The notes under the pieces: generated by a model | The model's database searches: none | The model's input: only the letters and a program-made list of their open reading frames with translations | Told to the model about the DNA's origin: nothing | Part shown: one piece after another, positions 33,184-41,348 of the stretch | Layout: each line of letters starts with the position of its first letter | Position numbering within the stretch: the stretch's first letter is position 1 | DNA from: a virus | IMG/VR virus record: IMGVR_UViG_3300035670_000010 | Span: 1 to 64,000 of that record | Reading direction: 5' to 3' (one strand) | Length of the DNA stretch: 64,000 nucleotides | Program-made: the position numbers and the translations under genes

Positions 33184-33885
33184 TTATTTTAAATAACTAT
33201 CAAGTTTGGACATTAATTTTAATACATTATTAACTGGTTCAATTTTCTTTTCCTCTTCCAATTTTTCATCATACTTATGTCTATCTTCCTTATTTGAGAA
33301 TAGATATGCCCCTGGCGTTGATGGTGATGAAACCAAATCAAAGCAAATAAGTTCAAAGTCATCTTGAACCTCATTTTTCTCCCCAACTTTTTTTAGTGAT
33401 CCAACCCCCCTAGAACTGATACCAAGGCTCACTCCTTGCCTCATTAGGTTTGCTGCAATATCTCCTTTGGTTGAAACTATGCCTCTCTCATGGAAGGCAG
33501 GAGAGGTCAATAACAATAACTTCCCCATTAGGATATTGCTATCCCACCAAACATCTGTAATTAAATGGGAAACTCTATCCAAATCAATAAGGGATGATTC
33601 TGGGTGGTTTAATTCTGATGTTGATAAACCTTTTTCAATAATCTTTTTATATCTTTCTGCTTCTCTCTTTAATATCTTTTCAGGATATGTTCTGCCGTTC
33701 CTATTTGGAACGTCATGCTTTTGCAAGACAGCAAAAAACTCAAAAGGTTTGCTATAATCTAATTTTTTATTTTCTCTTATTAAATCAATGTTCAACTCAT
33801 CTTTTGGATTAACCCACCCAGCATCCATTTCAATTAGAATGCCATGCCCTATTTCATTTGCTTCAAGAAGTCTTAATTCTTTCAT
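33184..33885 (-). CDS. gp21: Prohead maturation protease, T4 gp21-like
   Basis: A 233-residue serine protease of the herpesvirus-assemblin-like group used by T4-type phages. NRNGRTYPEKILKREAERY (61-79, as NRNGRTYPE) is the usual substrate-side segment; the catalytic His is in ELNHPESS (H94), and the catalytic Ser in SLGISSRGVG (S157 or S158). It cleaves scaffold and capsid proteins after (L/I)xE. The N-terminus MKELRLLEANE contains LLE-A, a possible self-processing site. Order relative to portal and capsid genes is as in T4. The three LRR genes follow directly. A TATTTATA element is 15 nt upstream. Confidence 0.92.
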   Translation of the reverse strand: MKELRLLEANEIGHGILIEMDAGWVNPKDELNIDLIRENKKLDYSKPFEFFAVLQKHDVPNRNGRTYPEKILKREAERYKKIIEKGLSTSELNHPESSLIDLDRVSHLITDVWWDSNILMGKLLLLTSPAFHERGIVSTKGDIAANLMRQGVSLGISSRGVGSLKKVGEKNEVQDDFELICFDLVSSPSTPGAYLFSNKEDRHKYDEKLEEEKKIEPVNNVLKLMSKLDSYLK

Positions 33886-33899
33886 AATATATTTTAATA

Positions 33900-33907
33900 T
33901 ATAAATA
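33900..33907 (-). promoter_or_regulatory. TATTTATA late-promoter-like element
   Basis: Minus-strand TATTTATA about 14 nt upstream of the gp21-like ATG at 33885. Confidence 0.5.
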
Positions 33908-33922
33908 TTAAAATATTTTGTT

Positions 33923-34363
33923 TTAAACAGATAAATCCTTTTTTGTTATAAAAAAGTCAAAATATTTGTTCTTTGAAATGTTTTTGTTGTAAATTTCTTT
34001 TATGATTTTTCTAACAGCATCCTTCATTTCTTGGGATTTGAATAATACACCATCCTTAACAAATAATGTTATTTCTAAATTCATAAATGATTTTTTATCA
34101 AGGGATATTCCACTATGCCTAATATCCAAATCAACTATTGTTGATTTATGGAATAGATTTAAATCATTGGCATCCAAGATTGTGTGTTTAATATCCCTTG
34201 ACTGGGTGCAAACAATTTTTCTCCAATTGCTATAATCATCCTTGGGAGAAACCCAAGATTGTATGTTGATGTATATTGATTTTAATTCAATGTAATCAAT
34301 TGTTCCATAAAAAATCTTTAAATCATTAAATAATCTAAGCCTTATTTTTTTTCCATTCTTCAT
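33923..34363 (-). CDS. Hypothetical protein in head module
   Basis: A 146-residue protein without recognised family. It has a beta-rich N-terminal half (KIRLRLFNDLKIFYGTIDYIELKSIYINIQSW in fragments) and a basic helical C-terminus (MKDAVRKIIKEIYNKNISKNKYFDFF). It lies where T4 has small prohead-core genes 67 and 68, between portal and protease. That position is the only hint to function. Confidence 0.65.
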   Translation of the reverse strand: MKNGKKIRLRLFNDLKIFYGTIDYIELKSIYINIQSWVSPKDDYSNWRKIVCTQSRDIKHTILDANDLNLFHKSTIVDLDIRHSGISLDKKSFMNLEITLFVKDGVLFKSQEMKDAVRKIIKEIYNKNISKNKYFDFFITKKDLSV

Positions 34364-34419
34364 TGGTTGTTAATTGTTTATATAAAAATAAACAAAAACA
34401 ATATAATTATCAAATGGAA

Positions 34420-35124
34420 TTAACTATTCAAGGATTTATTTAGTGATTTTATCTCATAATAATTCAATATATCAAACTTATCAGTTTTAACCTTCTCAAT
34501 TGCCTTTAATAATTTTGTCTTAACCTCACCATTTGTTTCATTCAATAACAATTCAGTTAATTTTTTTTCAGTTTCTTCCTTTAACAAAACAAAATCAGCA
34601 TTTAACTTATTTTTATCTTCCTTCAATAAGGATAAGATTTCTTTTTTGGTTTCCTCATTCAAAGAATTAATATATTCATTTATTTTGTTATTAACAACCT
34701 TAACCATTGAACTAATTGGAATATTTACCTTATTCTCATTAATTGCAATAGGCTGCATTAACACCTTTAAAACACTTTCTTTTAGAACAACCAATTCATC
34801 AAGATTGTTTGTTGTTTCATATATTAATTTATCAATATTCTCATATTGATTTTCATCAATCTTATTTAAGATAACAGGAATTTTAGATTTCTTTATAAGT
34901 TTTCTACCCCAATCAATACCCTCATCCAAGTATATTTTTGCAGCAGATTCACTTAATCCCCTTGGCTTGGTTAAATCCCCATATAATACATATAGTTTTG
35001 ATAAACTCTTATCACTTAATATGTGCTTTTTAAAATTTTTAATATTTTCCTTAAAAATCTTTTTATCTTTCACTGATTCTGAAAGATTATTCTCAATAAT
35101 TGTTTTTACTTTACCAAATTTCAT
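34420..35124 (-). CDS. Hypothetical helical protein in head module
   Basis: A 234-residue, Lys/Glu-rich, almost wholly helical protein with coiled-coil stretches (EETKKEILSLLKEDKNKLNADFVLLKEETEKKLTELL in fragments). It stands directly downstream of the portal gene, as the T4 prohead-core genes 67/68 do, so a core or scaffold accessory role is plausible. No sequence family recognised. TATTTATA occurs about 14 nt upstream of ATG 35124. Confidence 0.65.
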   Translation of the reverse strand: MKFGKVKTIIENNLSESVKDKKIFKENIKNFKKHILSDKSLSKLYVLYGDLTKPRGLSESAAKIYLDEGIDWGRKLIKKSKIPVILNKIDENQYENIDKLIYETTNNLDELVVLKESVLKVLMQPIAINENKVNIPISSMVKVVNNKINEYINSLNEETKKEILSLLKEDKNKLNADFVLLKEETEKKLTELLLNETNGEVKTKLLKAIEKVKTDKFDILNYYEIKSLNKSLNS

Positions 35125-35138
35125 ACTTCTTCTTTTTT

Positions 35139-35146
35139 TATAAATA
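35139..35146 (-). promoter_or_regulatory. TATTTATA late-promoter-like element
   Basis: Minus-strand TATTTATA about 14 nt upstream of the ATG at 35124. Confidence 0.5.
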
Positions 35147-35149
35147 TTG

Positions 35150-37000
35150 CTAACCTAATAACTTTTTTAGTTCATTTTCCAAATCACCCAAAGATTTTTG
35201 ACCTTTTTTGAATGGTGAATAATTTAATCCATTTATTTTGTTGTTTTCTGACAAAATATTTAGATTATCAAATCTTGATTCTGGTGCCAAGCCTGGTTCT
35301 CCTGGTGGTGGCATTTCACCCCCTCCTGGTGGCGGTGGTGGTGGAGGCGCACTCATATCCATTCCTCCCATATCCATTCCTCCCATATCCATTCCTCCCA
35401 TATCATCTGGTGGTGGAGGCATTGCACCTGCTGTTGCTGTTCCACCTGAAACTGAACCATATAACTTATCAATATTATCAAACAAGCCAGTTTTCTTGAT
35501 GATAAGAGGTGTTTGTTTTAATTCTTCACCAACTGCCTTTTCAATCCTTTGTTGTTGTAAATCCAATCTAATTTCCTCATCTGAAAATCCAAAAATATGT
35601 TTCTTTGCCCAAGTTGCAGAAACTGGTGCAATCCCTGTCCCGGGATCTGAAACAGCATCACGATATAATCCAATTTTCTCTTTCCATATATCAATTTTCA
35701 ATAAATCAGATTGTGTTGAAGGATTTGTCAAGCCTAATGTGAAATTGGATATCTCATCTTCAAAACCCAATAAAAATAAATGTATAATAGCAATCTTATT
35801 TAATTCAGATATCATACATTTCTGAATTCTATTTATTGTCCTTGCAAATCTAATGTCCTGTAATGATAATGTTTTACCATCACCAACCACATCTTCAAAA
35901 CCCAAGAATGTTTTTGGTATTCTTAATGCTGTAACCAATTTCTTTTGAATATATTCAATATCTGCTATTTCTCCCAAATTGCTCGCACCTGCTAAAGTTT
36001 CAATTGGACTTGCTTGACCTGGATCCCTAACTGGAACAAAATAATCTTGGTCAACAGCCATTTGATTATACCTCATATCAACATTACCGGTTTTGCTATC
36101 AACAATCTGTTCTCTCTTGAATTTATTTGCAACACGTTGTACGTACGCCTCAACATCATTATCATCCATATTTCCAACAAACACTTTAAACACCCTTCTT
36201 TCTGGTGCTCTTGATGTTCTATATATTAACATTGCATCTTCTGATAATAAAAGTTGCTTCCAGATACGTCTTGCTTTTTCCAATAAGGATGTTCCATATG
36301 GTAATTTTCTATCATCCCCCAATATTCTAAAGTGTGCAATTTCCCAAGGTTGGAATTCCATCTGTTTATTTTTCCATTTAAATTTAAGGGAATCATTTTC
36401 TGATGATAGTTCTCCATAGCCTGATGCCTTTTCTGCACTACCTGGTTCTAATCTTTCAATTTCAATATTTGGTAATTGATTGCATCCAACAATACCTTTT
36501 TCTGGATCCAACTTTAAAAAGACAAAATTATCACCAAACTTACATGTGTTCCTAGTCCACATTGGTAATGATGTATTTATATCCAAAACATTATTAAATA
36601 AATCTGTTAATACAGATTTTATTCTTTTTGATTCTGAATATATTTGCAACATATGTCCATCTTCATTTGAAGTTGTTGATTCTTCTGCATATATATCTAA
36701 TGCTGCCCCAATTTCTGGAGTGTACTCCATACTTTCGAAATCATAGACTGATGCCAATCTTGTTGGTTCATAATAAACTGCTTGGGTATATAAGTGGTTA
36801 TCAATTTTTGCCCATTGGTTTGATAGATAAAAAGATTGCTGTGCTTGTAGTTTTTCTCTTTCAAATTCAACTTTATTTTGAGTTCTTAATAGTTCTTTCT
36901 TATCAAACTTATATGTGGGTATATCTTGATTTAAAAGGGAATTTGGCCCAAAAGTTGCTGATAACCTTTGCCATACTGTTAGATTTTCATTATTGCTCAT
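35150..37000 (-). CDS. gp20: Portal protein, T4 gp20-like
   Basis: A 616-residue portal protein. Landmarks of the T4 type include YDFESMEYTPEIGAALDIYAEEST (as MEYTPEIGAALDIYAEE near 85-100), RLEPGSAEK, PWEIAHFRILGDDRKLPYGTSLLEKARRIWKQLLLSEDAMLIYRTSRAPERRVFKVFVGN (fragments LPYGTSLLEKARRIW, EDAMLIYRTSRAPERRVF) and KKLVTALRIPKTFLGFED. The dodecameric portal is the DNA entry channel at the capsid vertex. The C-terminal ~100 residues are an unusual Pro/Gly/Met-rich tail with MGGMDMGG triplets and PPPPPPPGGGEMPPPGEPG. It lies 15 nt after the terminase gene. Confidence 0.95.
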   Translation of the reverse strand: MSNNENLTVWQRLSATFGPNSLLNQDIPTYKFDKKELLRTQNKVEFEREKLQAQQSFYLSNQWAKIDNHLYTQAVYYEPTRLASVYDFESMEYTPEIGAALDIYAEESTTSNEDGHMLQIYSESKRIKSVLTDLFNNVLDINTSLPMWTRNTCKFGDNFVFLKLDPEKGIVGCNQLPNIEIERLEPGSAEKASGYGELSSENDSLKFKWKNKQMEFQPWEIAHFRILGDDRKLPYGTSLLEKARRIWKQLLLSEDAMLIYRTSRAPERRVFKVFVGNMDDNDVEAYVQRVANKFKREQIVDSKTGNVDMRYNQMAVDQDYFVPVRDPGQASPIETLAGASNLGEIADIEYIQKKLVTALRIPKTFLGFEDVVGDGKTLSLQDIRFARTINRIQKCMISELNKIAIIHLFLLGFEDEISNFTLGLTNPSTQSDLLKIDIWKEKIGLYRDAVSDPGTGIAPVSATWAKKHIFGFSDEEIRLDLQQQRIEKAVGEELKQTPLIIKKTGLFDNIDKLYGSVSGGTATAGAMPPPPDDMGGMDMGGMDMGGMDMSAPPPPPPPGGGEMPPPGEPGLAPESRFDNLNILSENNKINGLNYSPFKKGQKSLGDLENELKKLLG

Positions 37001-37015
37001 AATATTTTTTATATT

Positions 37016-38767
37016 TTATTTTACACCAAATAGCCAACCATATTTTTGATAATCATTGACATTTGGTTTATTTGATACATTATTATCTGTTGAACTTGAT
37101 ATCATAGGATTAAAGAACATAGATTGTTCTGTATATATGTTCTTGAATGAACTCCAAGAGTTAATCATAGCCTTTGTATGGTTTGTCACTTTTTCCAAAA
37201 CCTGGAATGATTTTTCTGCAACATATGTAGCCATAGCAATTGCCATAATACAATCATCATGATGTCCCTTTTGATGATCAGGTCTTCCATTTATATATAT
37301 AAACGTATTCATCTCATTGTATAGTCTATTTGAATATATTTTAAACTCATGCCTCAATGCTTCCTCAAAAGACGCAATCATCTGCACCCTTTTATTATTG
37401 AAATTTATTCCTGGGATTTTATCTGCCATTTTTGAATCATATTTCCATTTATTGTTATTATCAATATTATCATAATACAAACTTGGATAATTCATTTCTT
37501 GCAATTTTCTTGATGTTGCAACACCCATCCCACCAGTTAAATCAACAACAACAAATGCCTTATATAATGAACACCATTTAAAAACAACTTCTGCCAATAT
37601 ATCTGGTGGTATTTTGCCAACATATTCCAAAACTTGTTCTTGCGTATCAAAATCAATAATCTGGATGGTTGAAAAATCTTCTGAATCCCCCCTAGACACA
37701 TCCACACCTGCAACATATCTATGACCATTTTCTGGCTCTTTAAACATCCATAAACTATTCCCCATCAATTTTGATATGGGATTTGTTAGTTGGTTTTTTA
37801 AAATATTTGATAATAATTCAGAATCAAACACATTATCCCCAGACCCCAAGAAATTACTTTCAATCTCTTGTGACACCTTTCTCTTATCATATTTAAGTTT
37901 TTTAACCATACCCTCATACCAAGATGAGCATGGTTTATAACCTTCTTCAATATATTCAATAACTTTCTGATGGTCTCTCTCATAAGAATTTTCATGTGAT
38001 AAATCAATTAAATCATCTTTGCTATACTCCTCCTTATTTAATAGATAGTGAATCATATCCTTTGTCTTCACCATATACAAATCTTTTGTGTATCTTGGAT
38101 CCCTATACCAAACCATTTCTGTAATCTTGAACTCATTCATATTACGTAACGCTTGGTCATATATTTCATAATATATTGGGTCATATCCATTGGGTGTTGA
38201 TATTACTACAACTTTACCACCAGTACTCAAAGATGCCATAGATGCAGCCCAAAAATCAGGGTCAGCATCAATATAAGCAGCCTCATCAAATATTAATGTG
38301 GTTGGGGTATAACCCCTCAATGCATCCTTTGATGTTGCCACAGCCTTAACCTCACAATCATTGTTTAATTTAAAATGTCTTGCAGAATTCTTTTCAGATG
38401 AAAAACCAATTCCAACCCAATTTGGCCATTGCTCAATAAAATGTCTAACCTTATTTGCCATTTCCACAGCTGTATCCAACTTATTTGCAATAATCAATAT
38501 CTTTTCAGGTTTATTCCTATTTGCAAATGCCAACCTTTTTGATATCCAGGCTGCTGTCACAGTTGATACACCAGCCTGTCTATACTTTAATGCAATATTT
38601 TCATTATATAAATCAAAATCCTCAATCAACTTAATTTGGTCAGGAAATAAATCTAATGGTACATATCTTTTTGCTGTATTGTCATATGTCTGCAAATATG
38701 TCTTTAAACAGTATGGTGTGCTCTTTATGCATTTGGCAGATTCAATCAATACTTGATCTCTTGTCAT
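37016..38767 (-). CDS. gp17: Terminase large subunit, T4 gp17-like
   Basis: The frame is open from 38800, but ATG 38767 (MTRDQVLIES) lies 13 nt after a TATTTATA element and is the likely start, giving 583 residues. The packaging ATPase has a Q-motif/Walker A region KYRQAGVST at about 61-69, Walker B LIFDEAAYID near 158-167, and a coupling motif VVISTPNG. The nuclease domain has VAGVDVSRGDSEDF, VVVDLTGGMGVAT and HHDDCIMAIAMA with the catalytic acids. Walker A reads R-Q-A-G-V-S-T, without the Lys of GKT/S. The family belongs to the RQxG-type terminases, and the basic Arg may partly compensate. The tail genes 18 and 19 that lie between 17 and 20 in T4 are absent here. Confidence 0.95.
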   Translation of the reverse strand: MTRDQVLIESAKCIKSTPYCLKTYLQTYDNTAKRYVPLDLFPDQIKLIEDFDLYNENIALKYRQAGVSTVTAAWISKRLAFANRNKPEKILIIANKLDTAVEMANKVRHFIEQWPNWVGIGFSSEKNSARHFKLNNDCEVKAVATSKDALRGYTPTTLIFDEAAYIDADPDFWAASMASLSTGGKVVVISTPNGYDPIYYEIYDQALRNMNEFKITEMVWYRDPRYTKDLYMVKTKDMIHYLLNKEEYSKDDLIDLSHENSYERDHQKVIEYIEEGYKPCSSWYEGMVKKLKYDKRKVSQEIESNFLGSGDNVFDSELLSNILKNQLTNPISKLMGNSLWMFKEPENGHRYVAGVDVSRGDSEDFSTIQIIDFDTQEQVLEYVGKIPPDILAEVVFKWCSLYKAFVVVDLTGGMGVATSRKLQEMNYPSLYYDNIDNNNKWKYDSKMADKIPGINFNNKRVQMIASFEEALRHEFKIYSNRLYNEMNTFIYINGRPDHQKGHHDDCIMAIAMATYVAEKSFQVLEKVTNHTKAMINSWSSFKNIYTEQSMFFNPMISSSTDNNVSNKPNVNDYQKYGWLFGVK

Positions 38768-38780
38768 ATTCTTTTTTTTA

Positions 38781-38788
38781 TATAAATA
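38781..38788 (-). promoter_or_regulatory. TATTTATA late-promoter-like element
   Basis: Minus-strand TATTTATA, 13 nt upstream of the terminase ATG at 38767. It supports that start over the longer frame, whose beginning would lie upstream of this element. Confidence 0.52.
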
Positions 38789-38801
38789 CACATAAAACAA
38801 A

Positions 38802-38833
38802 AAAACCCCAACCTAATTAAAGATTGGGGTTTT
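38802..38833 (-). terminator. Intrinsic terminator
   Basis: AAAACCCCAA pairs with TTGGGGTTTT around a 12-nt loop; the minus strand continues T-rich. It stands between the stop of the 38847-40187 gene and the terminase promoter. Confidence 0.85.
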
Positions 38834-38846
38834 AAATATTATTTTA

Positions 38847-40187
38847 TTAGTTTCTTCTAATGTTTAAATCTTTCAATAATTCATCAAGTGATATGTCCTC
38901 AAAATCTGAGGGGTCAAAATTTGTTTGCTTACCACCAGTATAATCATCTGGTGCTTGATTAGATGCAAATTCATCATCATCATAAGCATCTTCATCATCC
39001 ATATCATCCATATACTGGCTTTGTAGGTAATCAAGATATCTCTCTTTACTAACTCTAGCTTGTGAAATTAATTCATCAAATTCTCTTTTAGCATAATCTT
39101 GATCAGATGGTGTATCTGATATTACATATTTCATCAAATTAATAAATTCATCTGCTGGTATTTTATATAACTCAACAAAGAAAAATCTAATCAAACCAAT
39201 ATCTGATTTATCAAATAATTCAGCAGGTAAAATATTCCTTATTTTTTCCAAAATGGCTGGACCAATTCTTAAACCTTCTGTTTCTGATTTTAATGTATCT
39301 GCTTGACCTAATGTCATATTAGCCATATTATCATCACTAGAATAACCATGTCTTGCTAATGCTTCTTCAATTCCTTTTGCAATTTCATGACATAATATTG
39401 GAAACATAAATGCTGTGGCATTGATTACAGTCTTTGTTTCACCAGTTTCTGGATCCTCTTCATCATCAACATCAACAGCTGCAGAAACTCCACCACCTTT
39501 TGCTGCCATATCCATCATTGATTCATTCAAGAAATATAATGCATCAACTAAAGGGATTGTTGTTGAGTATAGTTGGTATAATTTTGGGTCAATTGCATCT
39601 AATTGAGATTTAACCTCTGGCTTCTCATATATATAATGAGTTTTCCTTGCAACCCCACCAATGATAGCATTAATGATATCCCTTTTGAAAACTTCATTTG
39701 ATAATTCTTCTTCTTCTTCTGGGGATAATTCTTGTTTAATTTTATCTTTTTCTTTTCTCATTTTACCAACAACATCATTGCCTGGCATCCCTAAACTAGC
39801 ATTAATGATGAACTCATCATCACTAACTTCCATTTCATTTAATGTTTCACTAATTGCTAATTCAACTAATTCATCACTATACCTAGATTCTAATTGTTGA
39901 ATTGCAGAAGCATTCTGATATACTCTTGATGTTACAATTGAAACTAATTCATTTGCAGTTAATGTTTCTTTACCTGCAATCTTTCTAACTCTATTTAATA
40001 CATCATTAAATGAACGGCTATATAGTTTTTGAACATCTGCTGAACCCCTCTTTAAGGCAGGGTTTTGTCCAAACATAGAATTTGGGTCTGCAAGTTTTTT
40101 CTCCAATCTAGGATCCATACGTTCAGGACCAGTGTATTCTAACTGTTCTCTTAATTTTTTGTTGATTAGTTTGTCTATGTTCTTCAT
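38847..40187 (-). CDS. Hypothetical structural-type protein
   Basis: A 446-residue protein of unknown family. The N-terminal leader MKNIDKLINKKLREQ has LRE-Q at 12-15, like other proposed protease-processed leaders. The body is helical with no membrane segment; the C-terminal 60 residues are strongly acidic (MDDMDDEDAYDDDEFASN). It is the first gene upstream of terminase in the late minus-strand cluster and abuts the next gene upstream (stop and start overlap by 1 bp at 40187). Probably a head or internal virion protein; this is inferred from position and leader. Confidence 0.68.
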   Translation of the reverse strand: MKNIDKLINKKLREQLEYTGPERMDPRLEKKLADPNSMFGQNPALKRGSADVQKLYSRSFNDVLNRVRKIAGKETLTANELVSIVTSRVYQNASAIQQLESRYSDELVELAISETLNEMEVSDDEFIINASLGMPGNDVVGKMRKEKDKIKQELSPEEEEELSNEVFKRDIINAIIGGVARKTHYIYEKPEVKSQLDAIDPKLYQLYSTTIPLVDALYFLNESMMDMAAKGGGVSAAVDVDDEEDPETGETKTVINATAFMFPILCHEIAKGIEEALARHGYSSDDNMANMTLGQADTLKSETEGLRIGPAILEKIRNILPAELFDKSDIGLIRFFFVELYKIPADEFINLMKYVISDTPSDQDYAKREFDELISQARVSKERYLDYLQSQYMDDMDDEDAYDDDEFASNQAPDDYTGGKQTNFDPSDFEDISLDELLKDLNIRRN

Positions 40188-40966
40188 TATCCTTTGAAAT
40201 TTATTAATTGCATAATGTTATCAATAATAGCATCTTTTGCTTTATTTGGTCCTATTGCTTTTGGAACAGTTTTTACACCTGGGCGTGGGTTTTGGAATGG
40301 GTTATCTCTCCTTGATGGTTTTATTTTTGGATTTGCTGGTTTTACAACTGGTTTTGTTGTTGTATCAGCCTTTGGCATAGGGTTTATTTTTGGATTTGGG
40401 TTTTGGAATGGGTTATCTCTCCTTGATGGTTTTATTTTTGGATTTGCTGGTTTTACAACTGGTTTTGTGTCAGGGGCTTGTTCTTTTAAATGATTTAACA
40501 AACCTCTCTTTGTAACTTGTGGTCTTAATTTTGATTCAACCATTTTATTCATTTGGTCTTCAATAAAAGAATCAATCATATTTGATTCCTTCATATCTTT
40601 TTTTGAATTACCCTTAACATCCATAACACATCTTTCATATTTGTTTTTTTGTGCTTTTGTCCACTCACTTCTTTCAGAAGTACCAAATTCTTTCTTTAAT
40701 TGTGCTGTGCAAATAGCCCAAGGATTGGATTTAGACTTTTTAGCCTCACCCATCTCTCTTTTCTCTAATCTAACATTATAACCTTTAGCCGCTAATTGCA
40801 TAGCCTTTGGTTCATTTTTAGTTGAGATGCTTCCTTTTGTTGTGGTTGATTGTTCACCTAATAACTTTGAGTATAAATAATTTATATTATTATCACTCAT
40901 ACCTTTTAAAGCGTTTATAGAAAAACCCTCCTCCAATAAGGTTAATACTTTTTTATTAATTTTCAT
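40187..40966 (-). CDS. Hypothetical protein with duplicated Pro/Lys-rich module
   Basis: A 259-residue basic protein. The N-terminus includes YLYSKLLGEQSTTTKG with LGE-Q at 36-39. A central segment NPWAICTAQLKKEFGTSERSEWTKAQKNKYERCVMDV (fragments NPWAICTAQLKKEFG, KNKYERCV) is a motif I know from phage proteins of unknown function. The C-terminal third has an exact tandem-type duplication encoding PVVKPANPKIKPSRRDNPFQNP twice (71-bp DNA repeat). Such a low-complexity basic tail could bind DNA in the capsid. It overlaps the upstream gene by 11 bp. Confidence 0.68.
   Translation of the reverse strand: MKINKKVLTLLEEGFSINALKGMSDNNINYLYSKLLGEQSTTTKGSISTKNEPKAMQLAAKGYNVRLEKREMGEAKKSKSNPWAICTAQLKKEFGTSERSEWTKAQKNKYERCVMDVKGNSKKDMKESNMIDSFIEDQMNKMVESKLRPQVTKRGLLNHLKEQAPDTKPVVKPANPKIKPSRRDNPFQNPNPKINPMPKADTTTKPVVKPANPKIKPSRRDNPFQNPRPGVKTVPKAIGPNKAKDAIIDNIMQLINFKG
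40287..40357 (-). repeat. 71-bp direct repeat, copy A
   Basis: Matches 40398-40468 exactly by eye, offset 111 bp, in frame within the 40187-40966 gene. It encodes a KPANPKIKPSRRDNPFQNP module. Confidence 0.9.
40398..40468 (-). repeat. 71-bp direct repeat, copy B
   Basis: Second copy of the repeat at 40287-40357. Complete identity suggests a recent duplication. Confidence 0.9.
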
Positions 40967-41348
40967 ATACTATGGTTTTTTCAAATTCTAAGATTAAATC
41001 TCTTTCATACAGTTTATTTTTTATTTCTTGTTCAGTTTCACCAAACTTAAATACCAATCTATTTTTTGCATCTTCATTAACTTCCCAGCCTAATGCTATA
41101 ACACCATCAACAGAATCAATCATAGAGAAATAATCAGAGTTTTGTATTAAATACAATGATACATCTTCTGTTGTTAATTGTCCAACTTTTGTTATATATT
41201 TTAATTCTGGCGGTTTTGGATAACCATTGGCAGGTTTTGCTTCCCAACTCTCCCCCCAAACTGAATCAGAGGATGAAAAGATAAACTCATATATATAATC
41301 ACCTTTATAATTGATACCCAAAGAATTTATGAAAATTAATCTATTCAT
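40956..41348 (-). CDS. Hypothetical protein
   Basis: A 130-residue protein of mixed alpha/beta content: MNRLIFINSLGINYKGDYIYEFIFSS at the start (fragments) and ENEVNEDAKNRLVFKFGETEQEIKNKLYERDLILEFEKT-like ending. It shows no known motif. Its start overlaps the upstream stop by 4 bp (ATGA), and its own 3' end overlaps the next gene by 11 bp, so it is translationally coupled within the late cluster. Probably structural; no better hint. Confidence 0.65.
   Translation of the reverse strand: MNRLIFINSLGINYKGDYIYEFIFSSSDSVWGESWEAKPANGYPKPPELKYITKVGQLTTEDVSLYLIQNSDYFSMIDSVDGVIALGWEVNEDAKNRLVFKFGETEQEIKNKLYERDLILEFEKTIVYEN

Noticed and set aside
38768-38800. N-terminal extension of terminase (MFYVYLYKKKN)
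   Set aside because: It starts upstream of the TATTTATA element proposed as promoter; ATG 38767 fits better.
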